In this document: positions 35,612-44,281 of the stretch, piece by piece
How positions within the stretch are numbered: the first letter of the stretch is position 1
How the letters are laid out: each line of letters starts with the position of its first letter
From: Halorubellus salinus
Lineage (GTDB): Archaea; Halobacteriota; Halobacteria; Halobacteriales; Natrialbaceae
DNA length: 64,000 nucleotides
Assembly: GCF_020567525.1 (NCBI RefSeq)
Contig: NZ_JAJCVI010000001.1
Span: 1 to 64,000 of the forward strand
Direction: 5' to 3'
Notes under the pieces: generated by a model
What the model was told of the DNA's origin: nothing
Database searches by the model: none
Seen by the model: only the letters and a program-made list of their open reading frames with translations
Translations under genes and position numbers: made by a program

Positions 35612-36892
35612 ATGCTCCGCGACGACGTCGCGGCCGACCTCCGCGAGCGCAACGAGGAGGGGCCGCGGCTCTACCCGGCGTACGTGGACTACTGCTTCGG
35701 GAACGTCCCCGGCACCCTCACGAGCGCGCTCGGTGAACCCACCGGGAGGCGCCGGCTCCCCGAAGACGTCTACGACGGCGTCGACGGCGTTACGGTCAGC
35801 GACGACCGCGACGTCGACCACGTCCTCCTCTTCCTCGTCGACGGCTTCGGGCTCGCGCAGTGGCACGACCACCGCCATCACCCCGTCGTGAGCGCAATCG
35901 AATCGTCGACGACGGTGACGCCACTGACGTCGGTGTTCCCGAGCGAGACCGCCGCCGCCATCACGACGTTGAACACGGGCGCGTACCCCGCGGAGCACGG
36001 GGTCCTCGGCTGGGACGTCTACGACCCCGCCCTCGACGCCTCCTTCCTCGGGCTCGGGTTCGACGGCACCGGTGGGAGCGACGTCTCCGGGTACGACGCC
36101 GAGGACGCGTTCGCGGTCGACCCCATCTACCCCGAACTCGAAGCTCGCGGCGTCGACTGTCGCACCATCGCACCGTTCCCGTCGCCGTACTCGGGCGCGA
36201 CCGCCTCGCAGTACGACGGCGAGGACCTCGCGACGCTCCCGGCGACGGTCGCGGACGCGATGACGGACGCGACCGACCCGGCGTACGTCTACGCCTACCT
36301 CCCGCAGGTGGACGCGAGCGGGCACCACGACGGGAACGACTCCGATGCGTACGCGGGCGTCGTCGACGAGACGTGGAACGCGGTCGCGGACGCGGTCGCC
36401 GCCGCGGAGGATGCGGTCGGCGCCGACGAGGACGTGCTCGTCGCGTTCTGCGCGGACCACGGCCAGATCGACACCGAGCCGGACCGGAACGTGGACCTCA
36501 CCGAGTACCCGACGGTCGTGGACGGTCTCGAACGCTTCGACGACGGGTCGCCGGTGTACCTCTCCGGCGGGCCGCGGAGCGTCGAACTCCACGTCCGCGA
36601 CGACGCGACGGCGGACGTCCGACGCGTCCTCGAGGACGAGGTCGAGGCGTTCGTGTTCGACGGCGAGGACGCACTCGCGCGAGGGCTCTACGGCGACGGG
36701 CCGGTTGCGCCCGAGACCGAGCGTCGCGTCGGCGATCTCGTCGTCTGCCACCCCGACCTCGGCGTCTACTTCGCCGTGGGCGCGGCGGCGACGAGCCTCC
36801 GATTCGTCGGGATGCACGGCGGGCTCCACCCCGACGAGATGCTCGTCCCGTTCGCGGCAGGACGACTCGACGACGTGGCTGGCGCGCTGTGA
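35612..36892 (+). CDS. alkaline phosphatase superfamily phosphodiesterase / nucleotide pyrophosphatase
   Basis: A 426-residue member of the type I phosphodiesterase/nucleotide pyrophosphatase family. D77 in LLFLVDGFG is the first metal ligand and T113 in FPSETAAAITTLNTG the catalytic nucleophile. QVDASGHHDG supplies Asp and His ligands, CADHGQ the Asp-His pair, and GMHGGLHPDEM the last His. No signal peptide or membrane helix is visible, so it is probably cytoplasmic. The substrate is unknown; candidates are nucleotide, phosphonate or lipid-linked phosphodiesters. It lies between aroA and aroC in the same direction, with separate promoters likely given gaps of about 100 and 230 bases. Confidence 0.88.
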   Translation: MLRDDVAADLRERNEEGPRLYPAYVDYCFGNVPGTLTSALGEPTGRRRLPEDVYDGVDGVTVSDDRDVDHVLLFLVDGFGLAQWHDHRHHPVVSAIESSTTVTPLTSVFPSETAAAITTLNTGAYPAEHGVLGWDVYDPALDASFLGLGFDGTGGSDVSGYDAEDAFAVDPIYPELEARGVDCRTIAPFPSPYSGATASQYDGEDLATLPATVADAMTDATDPAYVYAYLPQVDASGHHDGNDSDAYAGVVDETWNAVADAVAAAEDAVGADEDVLVAFCADHGQIDTEPDRNVDLTEYPTVVDGLERFDDGSPVYLSGGPRSVELHVRDDATADVRRVLEDEVEAFVFDGEDALARGLYGDGPVAPETERRVGDLVVCHPDLGVYFAVGAAATSLRFVGMHGGLHPDEMLVPFAAGRLDDVAGAL

Positions 36893-37120
36893 CTCGGCAG
36901 CGCGCACGTCGGCCCGACAGGTGACGGTCGTGGCTGCTCGCCGACGGGATCGTCACGCTCCAGCCCAGGCCTGCCGGCGGCGTCGATCAGCGGACGCCGG
37001 TGCTTGCTGCGGCATCACTGATGAACCCCCGCCGCCCGTGGAGGGTGGTCTGGGATCGCGGACGCGGGCCGGACTTGCGGGTAGGATAGGGTTGAAAGGG
37101 TAGGGCGCGTAGGAGCGTGC

Positions 37121-38272
37121 ATGAACGGGAACCGGTTCGGGCGGCTCTTCCAGGTGACGACGTTCGGCGAGAGCCACGGTGAGGCGATGGGCGTGACGGT
37201 CTCTGGGTGCCCTGCGGGCCTGGAGCTCTCGGAGGAGGACATCCAGCGCGACCTCGACCGGCGGAAGCCGGGGCAGTCGAAGATCACGACGAGTCGCGGC
37301 GAGCCGGACGCGGTCTCGATCAAGTCCGGTATCCAGGACGGGTACACGACCGGAACGCCCATCGGGATGGTCATCGAGAACAAAGACGCGAGAAGCGGGA
37401 AGTACGAGCCGTTCATCACGGCACCCCGCCCCTCGCATGGGGACTTCACGTACTCGGCGAAGTTCGGGACGCGGAACTGGGGCGGCGGTGGGCGGTCGTC
37501 GGCCCGGGAGACCGTGAACTGGGTGGCGGCGGGCGCTATCGCGAAGAAGCTCCTCGCTCGCGAGGGCGTCGAACTGAAGGCGCACGTGAACCAGATCGAC
37601 GACATCGAGGCGCCCGAGGTGTCGTTCGCGGACATGCTCGAACACAGCGAGGACAACCCCGTCCGGTGTGCGCACCCCGAGACGGCCGAGCGGATGCGCG
37701 AACGCATCGACGAGTACCAGGAGCAGGGCGACTCCATCGGTGGGAGCATCGAGTTCCGCGTGGAGGGCGTGCCCGTCGGGCTGGGCGCGCCACGGTTCGA
37801 CTCGCTGTCGGCCAGGTTGGGGCAGGCGATGATGAGCGTGCCGGCGACGACCGCGTTCGAGTTCGGCCTCGGCACCGAGGCGACGACGTGGACGGGCAAG
37901 GAACGCAACGACGACTGGGCGTTCGACGACGACGGCAACCCCGTCCCGAAGGAGAACGACCACGGCGGCATCCAGGGCGGTATCTCGTCGGGCGAACCCA
38001 TCTACGGCGAGGTGACGCTGCACGCGCCGACGTCGATCCCGAAGGAGCAGGAGACGGTGGACTGGGAGACCGGCGAGGCGAAGACCGAGCAGGTCATCGG
38101 CCGTCACGACCCCGTCCTGCCGCCCCGTGGCGTACCGGTCGTCGAGTCCATGCTCGCGCTGACGCTCGTCGACTTCATGCTGCTCTCGGGGCGCATCAAC
38201 CCGGACCGCGTCGACGGCGACGTCGGCGAGTACGATACCGACTACCATCCGAGCAGTCCGCGCAACGAGTAG
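37121..38272 (+). CDS. aroC: chorismate synthase
   Basis: A 383-residue enzyme with the signature GRLFQVTTFGESHGEAMGV containing catalytic H19, and further conserved segments LDRRKPGQSKITTSR, SHGDFTYSAKFGTRNWGGGG with RSSARET, and VPATTAFEFGLG. The C-terminal part has NDDWAF, GGIQGGISSGEPIY and RHDPVLPPRGVPVVESM with the second conserved His. It eliminates phosphate from EPSP using reduced FMN. Length and motifs are complete. The promoter probably lies in the 228 bases before it (TAGGATAGGG near 37081). Confidence 0.96.
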   Translation: MNGNRFGRLFQVTTFGESHGEAMGVTVSGCPAGLELSEEDIQRDLDRRKPGQSKITTSRGEPDAVSIKSGIQDGYTTGTPIGMVIENKDARSGKYEPFITAPRPSHGDFTYSAKFGTRNWGGGGRSSARETVNWVAAGAIAKKLLAREGVELKAHVNQIDDIEAPEVSFADMLEHSEDNPVRCAHPETAERMRERIDEYQEQGDSIGGSIEFRVEGVPVGLGAPRFDSLSARLGQAMMSVPATTAFEFGLGTEATTWTGKERNDDWAFDDDGNPVPKENDHGGIQGGISSGEPIYGEVTLHAPTSIPKEQETVDWETGEAKTEQVIGRHDPVLPPRGVPVVESMLALTLVDFMLLSGRINPDRVDGDVGEYDTDYHPSSPRNE

Positions 38273-38366
38273 GAGAGGTCCTTCTCGTCGGTTCTTCGAG
38301 AGGTAGCCACGTCCCGGATGAACGTTCGTTTGAAATAGTGCGGGTCGGCGCCGTCCCCGGAAACCC

Positions 38367-38448
38367 GGAAACCGTTTCCCGGTTCTTCACAATTATTGTG
38401 TGCTAATGGATAGCAAAGGCTTTAGTCGGTTTCTCTTGAATCTTCAAG
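38367..38448. promoter_or_regulatory. three palindromes upstream of porA, probable operator region
   Basis: Three perfect inverted repeats in 82 bases: GGAAACCGTTTCC (38367-38379, central C), CACAATTATTGTG (38388-38400, central T) and CTTGAATCTTCAAG (38435-38448, two central bases). They lie 35-116 bases before the porA ATG. Their size fits binding sites for dimeric helix-turn-helix regulators such as Lrp family members; an Lrp gene follows porB. Which proteins bind is unknown. Confidence 0.6.
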
Positions 38449-38482
38449 TACCTAGGTCCAGCATGGGCCGTGACTACCAACA

Positions 38483-40402
38483 ATGACTGACGACGACCTC
38501 ATCTGGCGCGTCTCGGGCGGTTCCGGTGACGGGATCGACTCGACCAGCCAGAACTTCGCGAAGGCCCTGATGCGCTCGGGGCTGAACATCTTCACGCATC
38601 GTCACTATCCCTCTCGAATCCGCGGCGGCCACACGTACGTCGAGATCCGCGCGTCCAACGACGACGTACGGTCCCGCGGCGACGGATACAACTTCCTCCT
38701 CGCACTCGGGGACTCCTTCGCGCGGAACCCGAAGGAGAACGCGTACTACGGGAACGAGGAGCTCAAGCCACTCAGCGAGAACCTCGACGACCTCAACGAG
38801 GGCGGGGTCATCGTCTACGACACCGGCCTCCTCGACGAGGACGACGTCGCCGAACTCGACCTCGAGGAACGAGCCGAGGAGAACGACTGGCACCTCTACC
38901 CGATGGACCTCCGCGAGATCGCGAAGGAACACGGGCGCGAGGTCATGCGGAACACCGCCGGCGTCGCCGCGACCGCCGCGCTCCTCGACATGGACCTCCA
39001 GCACATCAAGGAGATCATGACCGAGGCCATGTCCGGCGACATCCTCGACGCGAACGTCACCATCCTCGAGGACACCTACGAGGACGTCAAGGAGAACACG
39101 GAGATGACGCACGACCTCCGTGCGCCCACCGGCGAGTACGAGAGCGAGCAAGCGCTCCTCTCGGGGTCGAACGCCATCGCGTACGGCGCCATCGACGCCG
39201 GCTGCCGGTTCATCGCCGGCTACCCGATGACGCCGTGGACGGACGTCTTCACCATCATGAGCCAGAACCTCCCGGAGATGGGCGGCATCTCCGAGCAGGT
39301 CGAGGACGAGATCGCCGCAGCCGCGCTCGCGGTGGGCGCCAGCCACAACGGTGCGAAAGCGATGTCCGGTTCGTCCGGCGGTGGATTCGCGCTCATGAGC
39401 GAACCGCTCGGCCTCGCCGAGCAGACGGAGACGCCGCTCGTGCTCGTCGAAGCGATGCGCGCCGGTCCCTCCACGGGGATGCCGACGAAGCCCGAGCAAG
39501 CCGACCTCGAGCACGTCCTCTACACGAGCCAGGGCGACTCCCAGCGTGTCGTGTTCGCGCCCGGGAACATCCGCGAGGCCTACGAACAGACGCGGAAGGC
39601 GTTCGAGATCGCGTGGGACTACCAGATCCCCGCGATCCTCGTCTACGACCAGAAGCTCGGCGGCGAGAACACGAACGTCGACGTCGAGTTCTTCAACCGT
39701 GAGCCCGCGCCCGACCTCGGGTCGACGCTCACCGAGGAGGAACTCCTTGAGGCCGCACACGACGACTCCGGGAAGTTCAAGCGATTCCAGCACGACCCCG
39801 AGGAGAACTTCGAGGGCGTGCCCGAGGGCGTGAGTCCACGGTCGCTCCCCGGCCAGCAGGCCGGCCGCTTCCTCGCCAGCGGGAACGAGCACAACCCGAT
39901 GGGGCACATCAGCGAGGACCCGGACAACCGCGTCGCGCAGATGGACCGCCGGAAGCGCAAGAAAGAGGCCATCCGCGCGGAGCTCGACGAGGACTCCCAG
40001 CAGACGTACTTCGGTCCCGAGGAAGCCGAGTACGGCATCCTCACCTGGGGGTCGAGTCAGGGTGCGGTCAAGGAGGCCGTCGACCGCCTCAACGAGAACG
40101 GGCACTCGGTGAAGGCGCTGTCGGTCTCGGACATGATGCCGTATCCCGTCGCGGAGGTCACGGAGTGGCTGGAGAGCGTGGACGAGGCGATGGTCGTGGA
40201 GATGAACGCGACCGCGCAGTTCCGCGGTCTCACGCAGAAGGAGCTCGGTCGGTTCGGCGACAAGCTGACGAGCCTCCTGAAGTACAACGGGAACCCCTTC
40301 GAGCCCGCGGAGGTCGTCGAGGGGTTCGAAGCGAACGTCAACGGTGGCGACACGTCGGACCTGCAGGCGCAGGTCCGCATCGAACCTGCAGCAGGTGACT
40401 AA
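38483..40402 (+). CDS. porA: pyruvate (2-oxoacid):ferredoxin oxidoreductase, alpha subunit
   Basis: A 639-residue fused gamma-alpha subunit. The N-terminal gamma-like domain (1-200) begins with WRVSGGSGDGIDSTSQNF and RGGHTYVEIR. The alpha domain begins near 220 (GSNAIAYGAIDAGCRFIAGY, PMTPWTDVF) and includes EDEIAAAALAVGASHNG, MSGSSGGGFALMSE and the glycine-rich PSTGMPTKPEQADL. With PorB it oxidatively decarboxylates a 2-oxoacid to acyl-CoA, reducing ferredoxin; haloarchaea use it in place of pyruvate dehydrogenase. The length and the PorB sequence favour the pyruvate enzyme over the shorter 2-oxoglutarate paralogue. porB follows after 3 bases. Confidence 0.93.
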   Translation: MTDDDLIWRVSGGSGDGIDSTSQNFAKALMRSGLNIFTHRHYPSRIRGGHTYVEIRASNDDVRSRGDGYNFLLALGDSFARNPKENAYYGNEELKPLSENLDDLNEGGVIVYDTGLLDEDDVAELDLEERAEENDWHLYPMDLREIAKEHGREVMRNTAGVAATAALLDMDLQHIKEIMTEAMSGDILDANVTILEDTYEDVKENTEMTHDLRAPTGEYESEQALLSGSNAIAYGAIDAGCRFIAGYPMTPWTDVFTIMSQNLPEMGGISEQVEDEIAAAALAVGASHNGAKAMSGSSGGGFALMSEPLGLAEQTETPLVLVEAMRAGPSTGMPTKPEQADLEHVLYTSQGDSQRVVFAPGNIREAYEQTRKAFEIAWDYQIPAILVYDQKLGGENTNVDVEFFNREPAPDLGSTLTEEELLEAAHDDSGKFKRFQHDPEENFEGVPEGVSPRSLPGQQAGRFLASGNEHNPMGHISEDPDNRVAQMDRRKRKKEAIRAELDEDSQQTYFGPEEAEYGILTWGSSQGAVKEAVDRLNENGHSVKALSVSDMMPYPVAEVTEWLESVDEAMVVEMNATAQFRGLTQKELGRFGDKLTSLLKYNGNPFEPAEVVEGFEANVNGGDTSDLQAQVRIEPAAGD

Positions 40403-40405
40403 CCC

Positions 40406-41341
40406 ATGAGTGCATTCAACGCAGTCGACGACGAGCGAGAGATCGACCGGGACGAGTTCACGCCCGGTCTCGAACCCCAGCCGACGTGGTGCCCGGGGTG
40501 CGGTGACTTCGGTGTCCTGAAGGCACTGAAGCAGGCGCTCCCGGAGGTCGGGAAGACGCCCGAGGAGGTCCTGACGGTCACGGGCATCGGGTGCTCGGGG
40601 AAGCTGAACAGCTACCTGGACACGTACGGGTTCCACACGATCCACGGGCGGTCGTTGCCCGTGGCGCGTGCGGCGAAGCTCGCGAACCCCGGCGTCGAGG
40701 TCATCGCCGCGGGCGGTGACGGCGACGGGTACGGCATCGGTGGGAATCACACGATGCACACCGCGCGCGAGAACCACGACATGACGTACATCGTGTTCAA
40801 CAACGAGATCTTCGGGCTGACGAAGGGCCAGACGAGTCCCACGTCGCCGAAGGGCCACAAGTCCAAGACCCAGCCTCACGGGAACACGAAGACGCCGATC
40901 CGGCCGCTGTCGCTCGCGCTCACGAGCGGGGCGACGTACGTCGCGCGGACCGCGGCGGTGAACCCGAACCAGGCGAAGGAGATCATCAAGGAGGCCATCG
41001 AGCACGACGGGTTCGCGCACATCGACTTCCTCACGCAGTGTCCGACCTGGAACAAGGACGCGCGTCAGTACGTGCCGTACATCGACGTGCAGGAGTCCGA
41101 CGACTACGACTTCGACACGAGCTCGCGCCGCGAGGCCCAGGAGATGATGACGAAGACCGAGGAGGCCCTCTACGAGGGCGAGGTCCTCACGGGCCGGTAC
41201 TACGTCGACGACGAGTCGGTGTCCTACCAGCAGCAGAAGCAGGACATCGGCGAGATGCCGACGGAGCCGCTCGCGGAGCGGTACTTCGACGACGACTACG
41301 AGTGGGAGCGGAGCTACGACCTGCTCGACCGCCACAAGTAG
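40406..41341 (+). CDS. porB: pyruvate (2-oxoacid):ferredoxin oxidoreductase, beta subunit
   Basis: A 311-residue TPP-binding subunit. TWCPGCGDFGVLKAL contains C29 and C32, TGIGCSGKLNSY follows, GGDGDGYGIGGNH (103-115) is the TPP/Mg motif, and NNEIFGLTKGQTSPTSPKGH the following loop. FLTQCPTWNKDARQYVP lies near the end. Two halophile-type features are visible: a very acidic N-terminus (DDEREIDRDEF) and an acidic C-terminus. From memory it closely resembles PorB of Halobacterium salinarum, which supports the pyruvate assignment. It is co-transcribed with porA. Confidence 0.94.
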   Translation: MSAFNAVDDEREIDRDEFTPGLEPQPTWCPGCGDFGVLKALKQALPEVGKTPEEVLTVTGIGCSGKLNSYLDTYGFHTIHGRSLPVARAAKLANPGVEVIAAGGDGDGYGIGGNHTMHTARENHDMTYIVFNNEIFGLTKGQTSPTSPKGHKSKTQPHGNTKTPIRPLSLALTSGATYVARTAAVNPNQAKEIIKEAIEHDGFAHIDFLTQCPTWNKDARQYVPYIDVQESDDYDFDTSSRREAQEMMTKTEEALYEGEVLTGRYYVDDESVSYQQQKQDIGEMPTEPLAERYFDDDYEWERSYDLLDRHK

Positions 41342-41471
41342 GCCGACCGGGTCGTCGGTTCGCGCTCGGGCGACCACCACCTGCGCTCGCATGCCGCGGT
41401 TCTCGAGTTGCGAGGGGGAGTTCGGTCGTCCGAAAGCTTCTTTCGCACCGACGCAAATTTCTTCTACATAT

Positions 41472-41900
41472 ATGAGCACGCAGTCGACGGCCGACCGCAT
41501 CCTCTCTATCCTCGAGGAGGACGCACAGGCCTCTCACGCGGAGATCGCGGAGAAGGCGGGGGTTTCGAAGCCGACAGTCCGGAAGTACATCAAGGAACTC
41601 GAGTCCGAGGGCGTCATCGTCGGGTACTCCGCGGACGTGGACCCGAAGAAGCTCGCGAGTCAGTCGATCGCGCTCGTGGGCATCGACGTGGCGAGCGAGA
41701 AGTACGTGGAGGGGACGCGCGCGTTGAAGAACCTGGACGAGGTCGAGTCCCTGTACACGTCGAGTGGCGACCACATGTTGATGGCGGAGGTGCGTGCGAC
41801 GGACGGGAACGCGCTCGGTGCCGTCATCGAGGACGAGATACTCGAGATAGATGGCGTGACTGCGGCACATCCCTCGTTCCTCCAGGAGCGATTGAAGTAG
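41472..41900 (+). CDS. Lrp/AsnC family transcriptional regulator
   Basis: A 142-residue regulator. The helix-turn-helix (about 7-50, ILSILEEDAQASHAEIAEKA, then GVSKPTVRKYIKELES) is joined to an RAM-type ligand domain (about 62-142, SIALVGIDVASEKYVEG, TSSGDHMLMAEVRA, EILEIDGVTAAHPS). The gene lies 130 bases after porB, in the same direction, with its own upstream A+T element, so porAB is a natural candidate target. The ATG at 41472 (MSTQSTADRILS) gives the normal length; the open frame upstream is unlike the family. Confidence 0.92.
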   Translation: MSTQSTADRILSILEEDAQASHAEIAEKAGVSKPTVRKYIKELESEGVIVGYSADVDPKKLASQSIALVGIDVASEKYVEGTRALKNLDEVESLYTSSGDHMLMAEVRATDGNALGAVIEDEILEIDGVTAAHPSFLQERLK

Positions 41901-42048
41901 CGACGCGGGTCGACCGTCGGATGCGGTCGGGGGCGGTGCGTGCGGTGGGGTATCCGGGTGGCGATGGCGTTCGTTGGTTCGCGCGAGGCGTGGCGGGAGG
42001 GGTTCCCCGACCAGCGGCGTTATGCCCGTCGGGTGTCAATTCTGGAGT

Positions 42049-42528
42049 ATGCCGACGTTCACGCGGGAGGTCCGGGTTCGTGCGCCGTTCGACGCGGTCT
42101 GGGAGTTCCACTCGAACGCGTCGGGACTGGAGGCGTTGACGCCGGCGTTCATGGAACTGGAGTTGCTCGCGGTCCGCGGGCCGGATGGGGAACTCGACCC
42201 GGACGTCCTGGAGACGGGCGCGGAGATCGAGATGCGGATGCGGCCGTTCGGGGTGACGCCAGCGCAGTCCTGGACGTCCGTCATCGTCGAACGCGATGCG
42301 AGCGACGGGTCGGCGTACTTCGTCGACGAGATGCGGGACGGGCCGTTCCGCGAGTGGCGGCACACGCACATGTTCTACGCCGACGGCGAGGACACCATCG
42401 TCCGGGACCGCGTCGACTATCGTCTGCCCCTCGGCGGACTCGGTGACCTGGCGGGACCGTTCGCGAAGGTCGGGTTCGAGGGGATGTTCCGGGACCGCCA
42501 CAAGCGAACGAAGCGCATCCTCGAGTAG
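42049..42528 (+). CDS. SRPBCC/START-fold ligand-binding protein
   Basis: A 159-residue single-domain protein. It begins MPTFTREVRVRAPFDAVWEF, the usual first strand and helix of the SRPBCC (Bet v 1-like) fold, continues with SGLEALTPAFMEL and ends with a long helix (LAGPFAKVGFEGMFRDRHKR). Such proteins bind hydrophobic ligands or act as cyclases or dehydratases. The sequence is closest in pattern to the coenzyme Q-binding/polyketide cyclase-like group, without clear catalytic residues. The TATG context at 42048 gives the start. Confidence 0.88.
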   Translation: MPTFTREVRVRAPFDAVWEFHSNASGLEALTPAFMELELLAVRGPDGELDPDVLETGAEIEMRMRPFGVTPAQSWTSVIVERDASDGSAYFVDEMRDGPFREWRHTHMFYADGEDTIVRDRVDYRLPLGGLGDLAGPFAKVGFEGMFRDRHKRTKRILE

Positions 42529-42594
42529 CGCGACGGGCTACTGGTCGTTCCGGGACGGATACGTTTTTTCCACCGGAGCACGATGTATGGTAGC

Positions 42595-43161
42595 ATGGCA
42601 CGAGTACTCGTCGTCGGGGGCGGCCCGGCCGGCCTGAGCGCGGCGCTGTTCACCGCGAAGAACGGGCAGGAGACGAAGGTGTTCGACACGGACGAGACGT
42701 GGCTGCACAAGGCCCACCTGTTCAACTACCTCGGCATCGAGTCAATGGACGGCAGTCGGTTCGCGGACGTAGCACGCGAGCAGGCGGACTCGTACGGCGT
42801 CGAACGGCACCAGGGGGAAGCGGTGACGTCCGTCGACTCGACGGAGGACGGGTTCGTCGTCCACACCACCGAGGACGTCGACGGTCGCTACGAGGGCGAC
42901 TACGTCGTGCTCGCGACCGGCGCGGACCGCGACCTCGCCGAATCGATGGGGTGCGAGTTCGACGACGACGGTACCGTCAGCGTGACGCTCTCGATGGAGA
43001 CGTCCATCGCGGACTGCTACGCGACCGGCGCGATGGTCCGCGACCAGGAATGGCAGGCCGTCATCTCCGCCGGCGACGGCGGCGCTGCGGCACTCGACAT
43101 CCTCAGCAAGGAGGAGGGCGAGCACTTCCACGACTTCGACACGCCCGGCGACGCCGAGTAG
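42595..43161 (+). CDS. FAD-dependent thioredoxin-reductase-like protein without CxxC
   Basis: A 188-residue flavoprotein starting MARVLVVGGGPAGLSAALFT, with the FAD loop GGGPAGLSA (8-16), an LATGA second motif (about 108-112) and a C-terminal FAD-contacting segment (IADCYATGAMV, then SAGDGGAAALDIL). This is the FAD domain of the thioredoxin reductase family, but the NADPH domain with the CxxC pair is missing; the only cysteines are isolated. The length is near half of a normal TrxR. It is a common haloarchaeal type; the electron partner is unknown. A T-rich element (ACGTTTTTTC) lies about 30 bases upstream. ATG 42583 is an alternative start. Confidence 0.85.
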   Translation: MARVLVVGGGPAGLSAALFTAKNGQETKVFDTDETWLHKAHLFNYLGIESMDGSRFADVAREQADSYGVERHQGEAVTSVDSTEDGFVVHTTEDVDGRYEGDYVVLATGADRDLAESMGCEFDDDGTVSVTLSMETSIADCYATGAMVRDQEWQAVISAGDGGAAALDILSKEEGEHFHDFDTPGDAE

Positions 43162-43222
43162 CGACGCGGCCGCTTGGGCCGGTACCGGAACGGGTTTGAG
43201 GGCGTCCGCGTACCGTGATGGT

Positions 43223-44164
43223 GTGTTCAATCGGGTGCGGCGCGCGGTCGTGGAACGACCGGTCGTCGGCCTCGCCGTCGCGATAGTCGCGGTGTCGACG
43301 AGCGCCCCGCTCGTCAGAGCCGTCGAGGACGCGCCGAGCACGGTCATCGCGTTCTACCGCGTCCTGTTCATGACGGCGCTCGTCGCGCCACTCGCCGTCC
43401 GACGGAACCCCGGTGACTTCCGCGACATATCGCGCCGCGACCTCGCGATCGCGGTGGTCGCGGGCGTCGCGCTCGCCGCGCACTTCGCGCTCTGGTTCGT
43501 CAGCATCGACCTCACCACGATCGCTGCGAGCGCGACGCTCGTCCAGACCCAGCCCGTGTTCGTCGCCATCGGTGCCTGGCTCGTCCTCTCTGACCGCATC
43601 ACGCCCCGGATGGTGCTGGGGATCGTCGTCGCGGTCGTCGGCGCGGCACTCATCGGGCTGGACGCCTCGGGCTCCTCGACCGTCTCCGACCCGCTCCTCG
43701 GGAACGCGCTCGCCGTCGTCTCCGCGGGGATGGCCGCGGCGTACGTCCTCGTCGGGCGGTCGCTCCGCCAGCGCGTTCGCGTGTTCCCGTACACGACCGT
43801 CGTCTACGGTGCGTGTACGGTCGCTCTCCTCGTGACCGCGCTCGTGCAGGGCCACGACCTCCTGGGGTATCCGGCCGTCGAGTGGGTGCTGTTCGCCGCG
43901 ATGGCCGTCGGTCCGGGGTTCTTCGGCCACACCGTCATCAACTGGTTGCTCGAACGCGTCGAGTCCGCGGTCGTCTCCGTCTCGCTCCTCGGGGAGGCCG
44001 TCGGGAGCGCGCTCCTCGCGCTCGTCATCTTCGCGGAGGTCCCGGGCTGGCTCACCGTGGTCGGTGGCGCAGTGGCGCTCGCCGGCATCGCCGTCACCGT
44101 CCTGGCGCGCGAACGCGACGTCGGTCCGAGCGAGGACGAGTCCGCCGCTAGCCCGAGCGAGTGA
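43223..44164 (+). CDS. DMT/EamA family transporter
   Basis: An integral membrane protein of about 313 residues with ten predicted helices in two EamA repeats: residues near 15-150 with STSAPLVRAVED and ALWFVSIDLTTIAASATLVQ, and near 165-300 with GPGFFGHTVINWLLERV and SLLGEAVGSALLALVIF. Members export amino acids, nucleotides or other metabolites; the substrate is not evident. The start is uncertain: no in-frame ATG precedes the first helix. I prefer GTG 43223 (MFNRVRRAVVERPVVG); TTG 43196 would add nine residues. It is transcribed in the same direction as the flavoprotein gene, 61 bases after it. Confidence 0.88.
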   Translation: MFNRVRRAVVERPVVGLAVAIVAVSTSAPLVRAVEDAPSTVIAFYRVLFMTALVAPLAVRRNPGDFRDISRRDLAIAVVAGVALAAHFALWFVSIDLTTIAASATLVQTQPVFVAIGAWLVLSDRITPRMVLGIVVAVVGAALIGLDASGSSTVSDPLLGNALAVVSAGMAAAYVLVGRSLRQRVRVFPYTTVVYGACTVALLVTALVQGHDLLGYPAVEWVLFAAMAVGPGFFGHTVINWLLERVESAVVSVSLLGEAVGSALLALVIFAEVPGWLTVVGGAVALAGIAVTVLARERDVGPSEDESAASPSE

Positions 44165-44281
44165 CCAGGGTTCCAGCAGGCATGGACGCGTCGGTGAGGG
44201 AACCGAGCCCCACACCCCCGATGCAAGTGAACGACGGGTCGTCGAGTGCGCTCAACCCCGTCGAGTGCACGCCCTCTCGAC

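Noticed and set aside
35516-36907. 463-codon minus-strand frame
   Set aside because: Antisense shadow of the phosphodiesterase gene, which has all metal-ligand motifs.
38474-41500. Minus-strand open frame of about 1000 codons opposite porA and porB
   Set aside because: Shadow of two certain genes; composition is Arg/Leu/Val/Asp without motifs.
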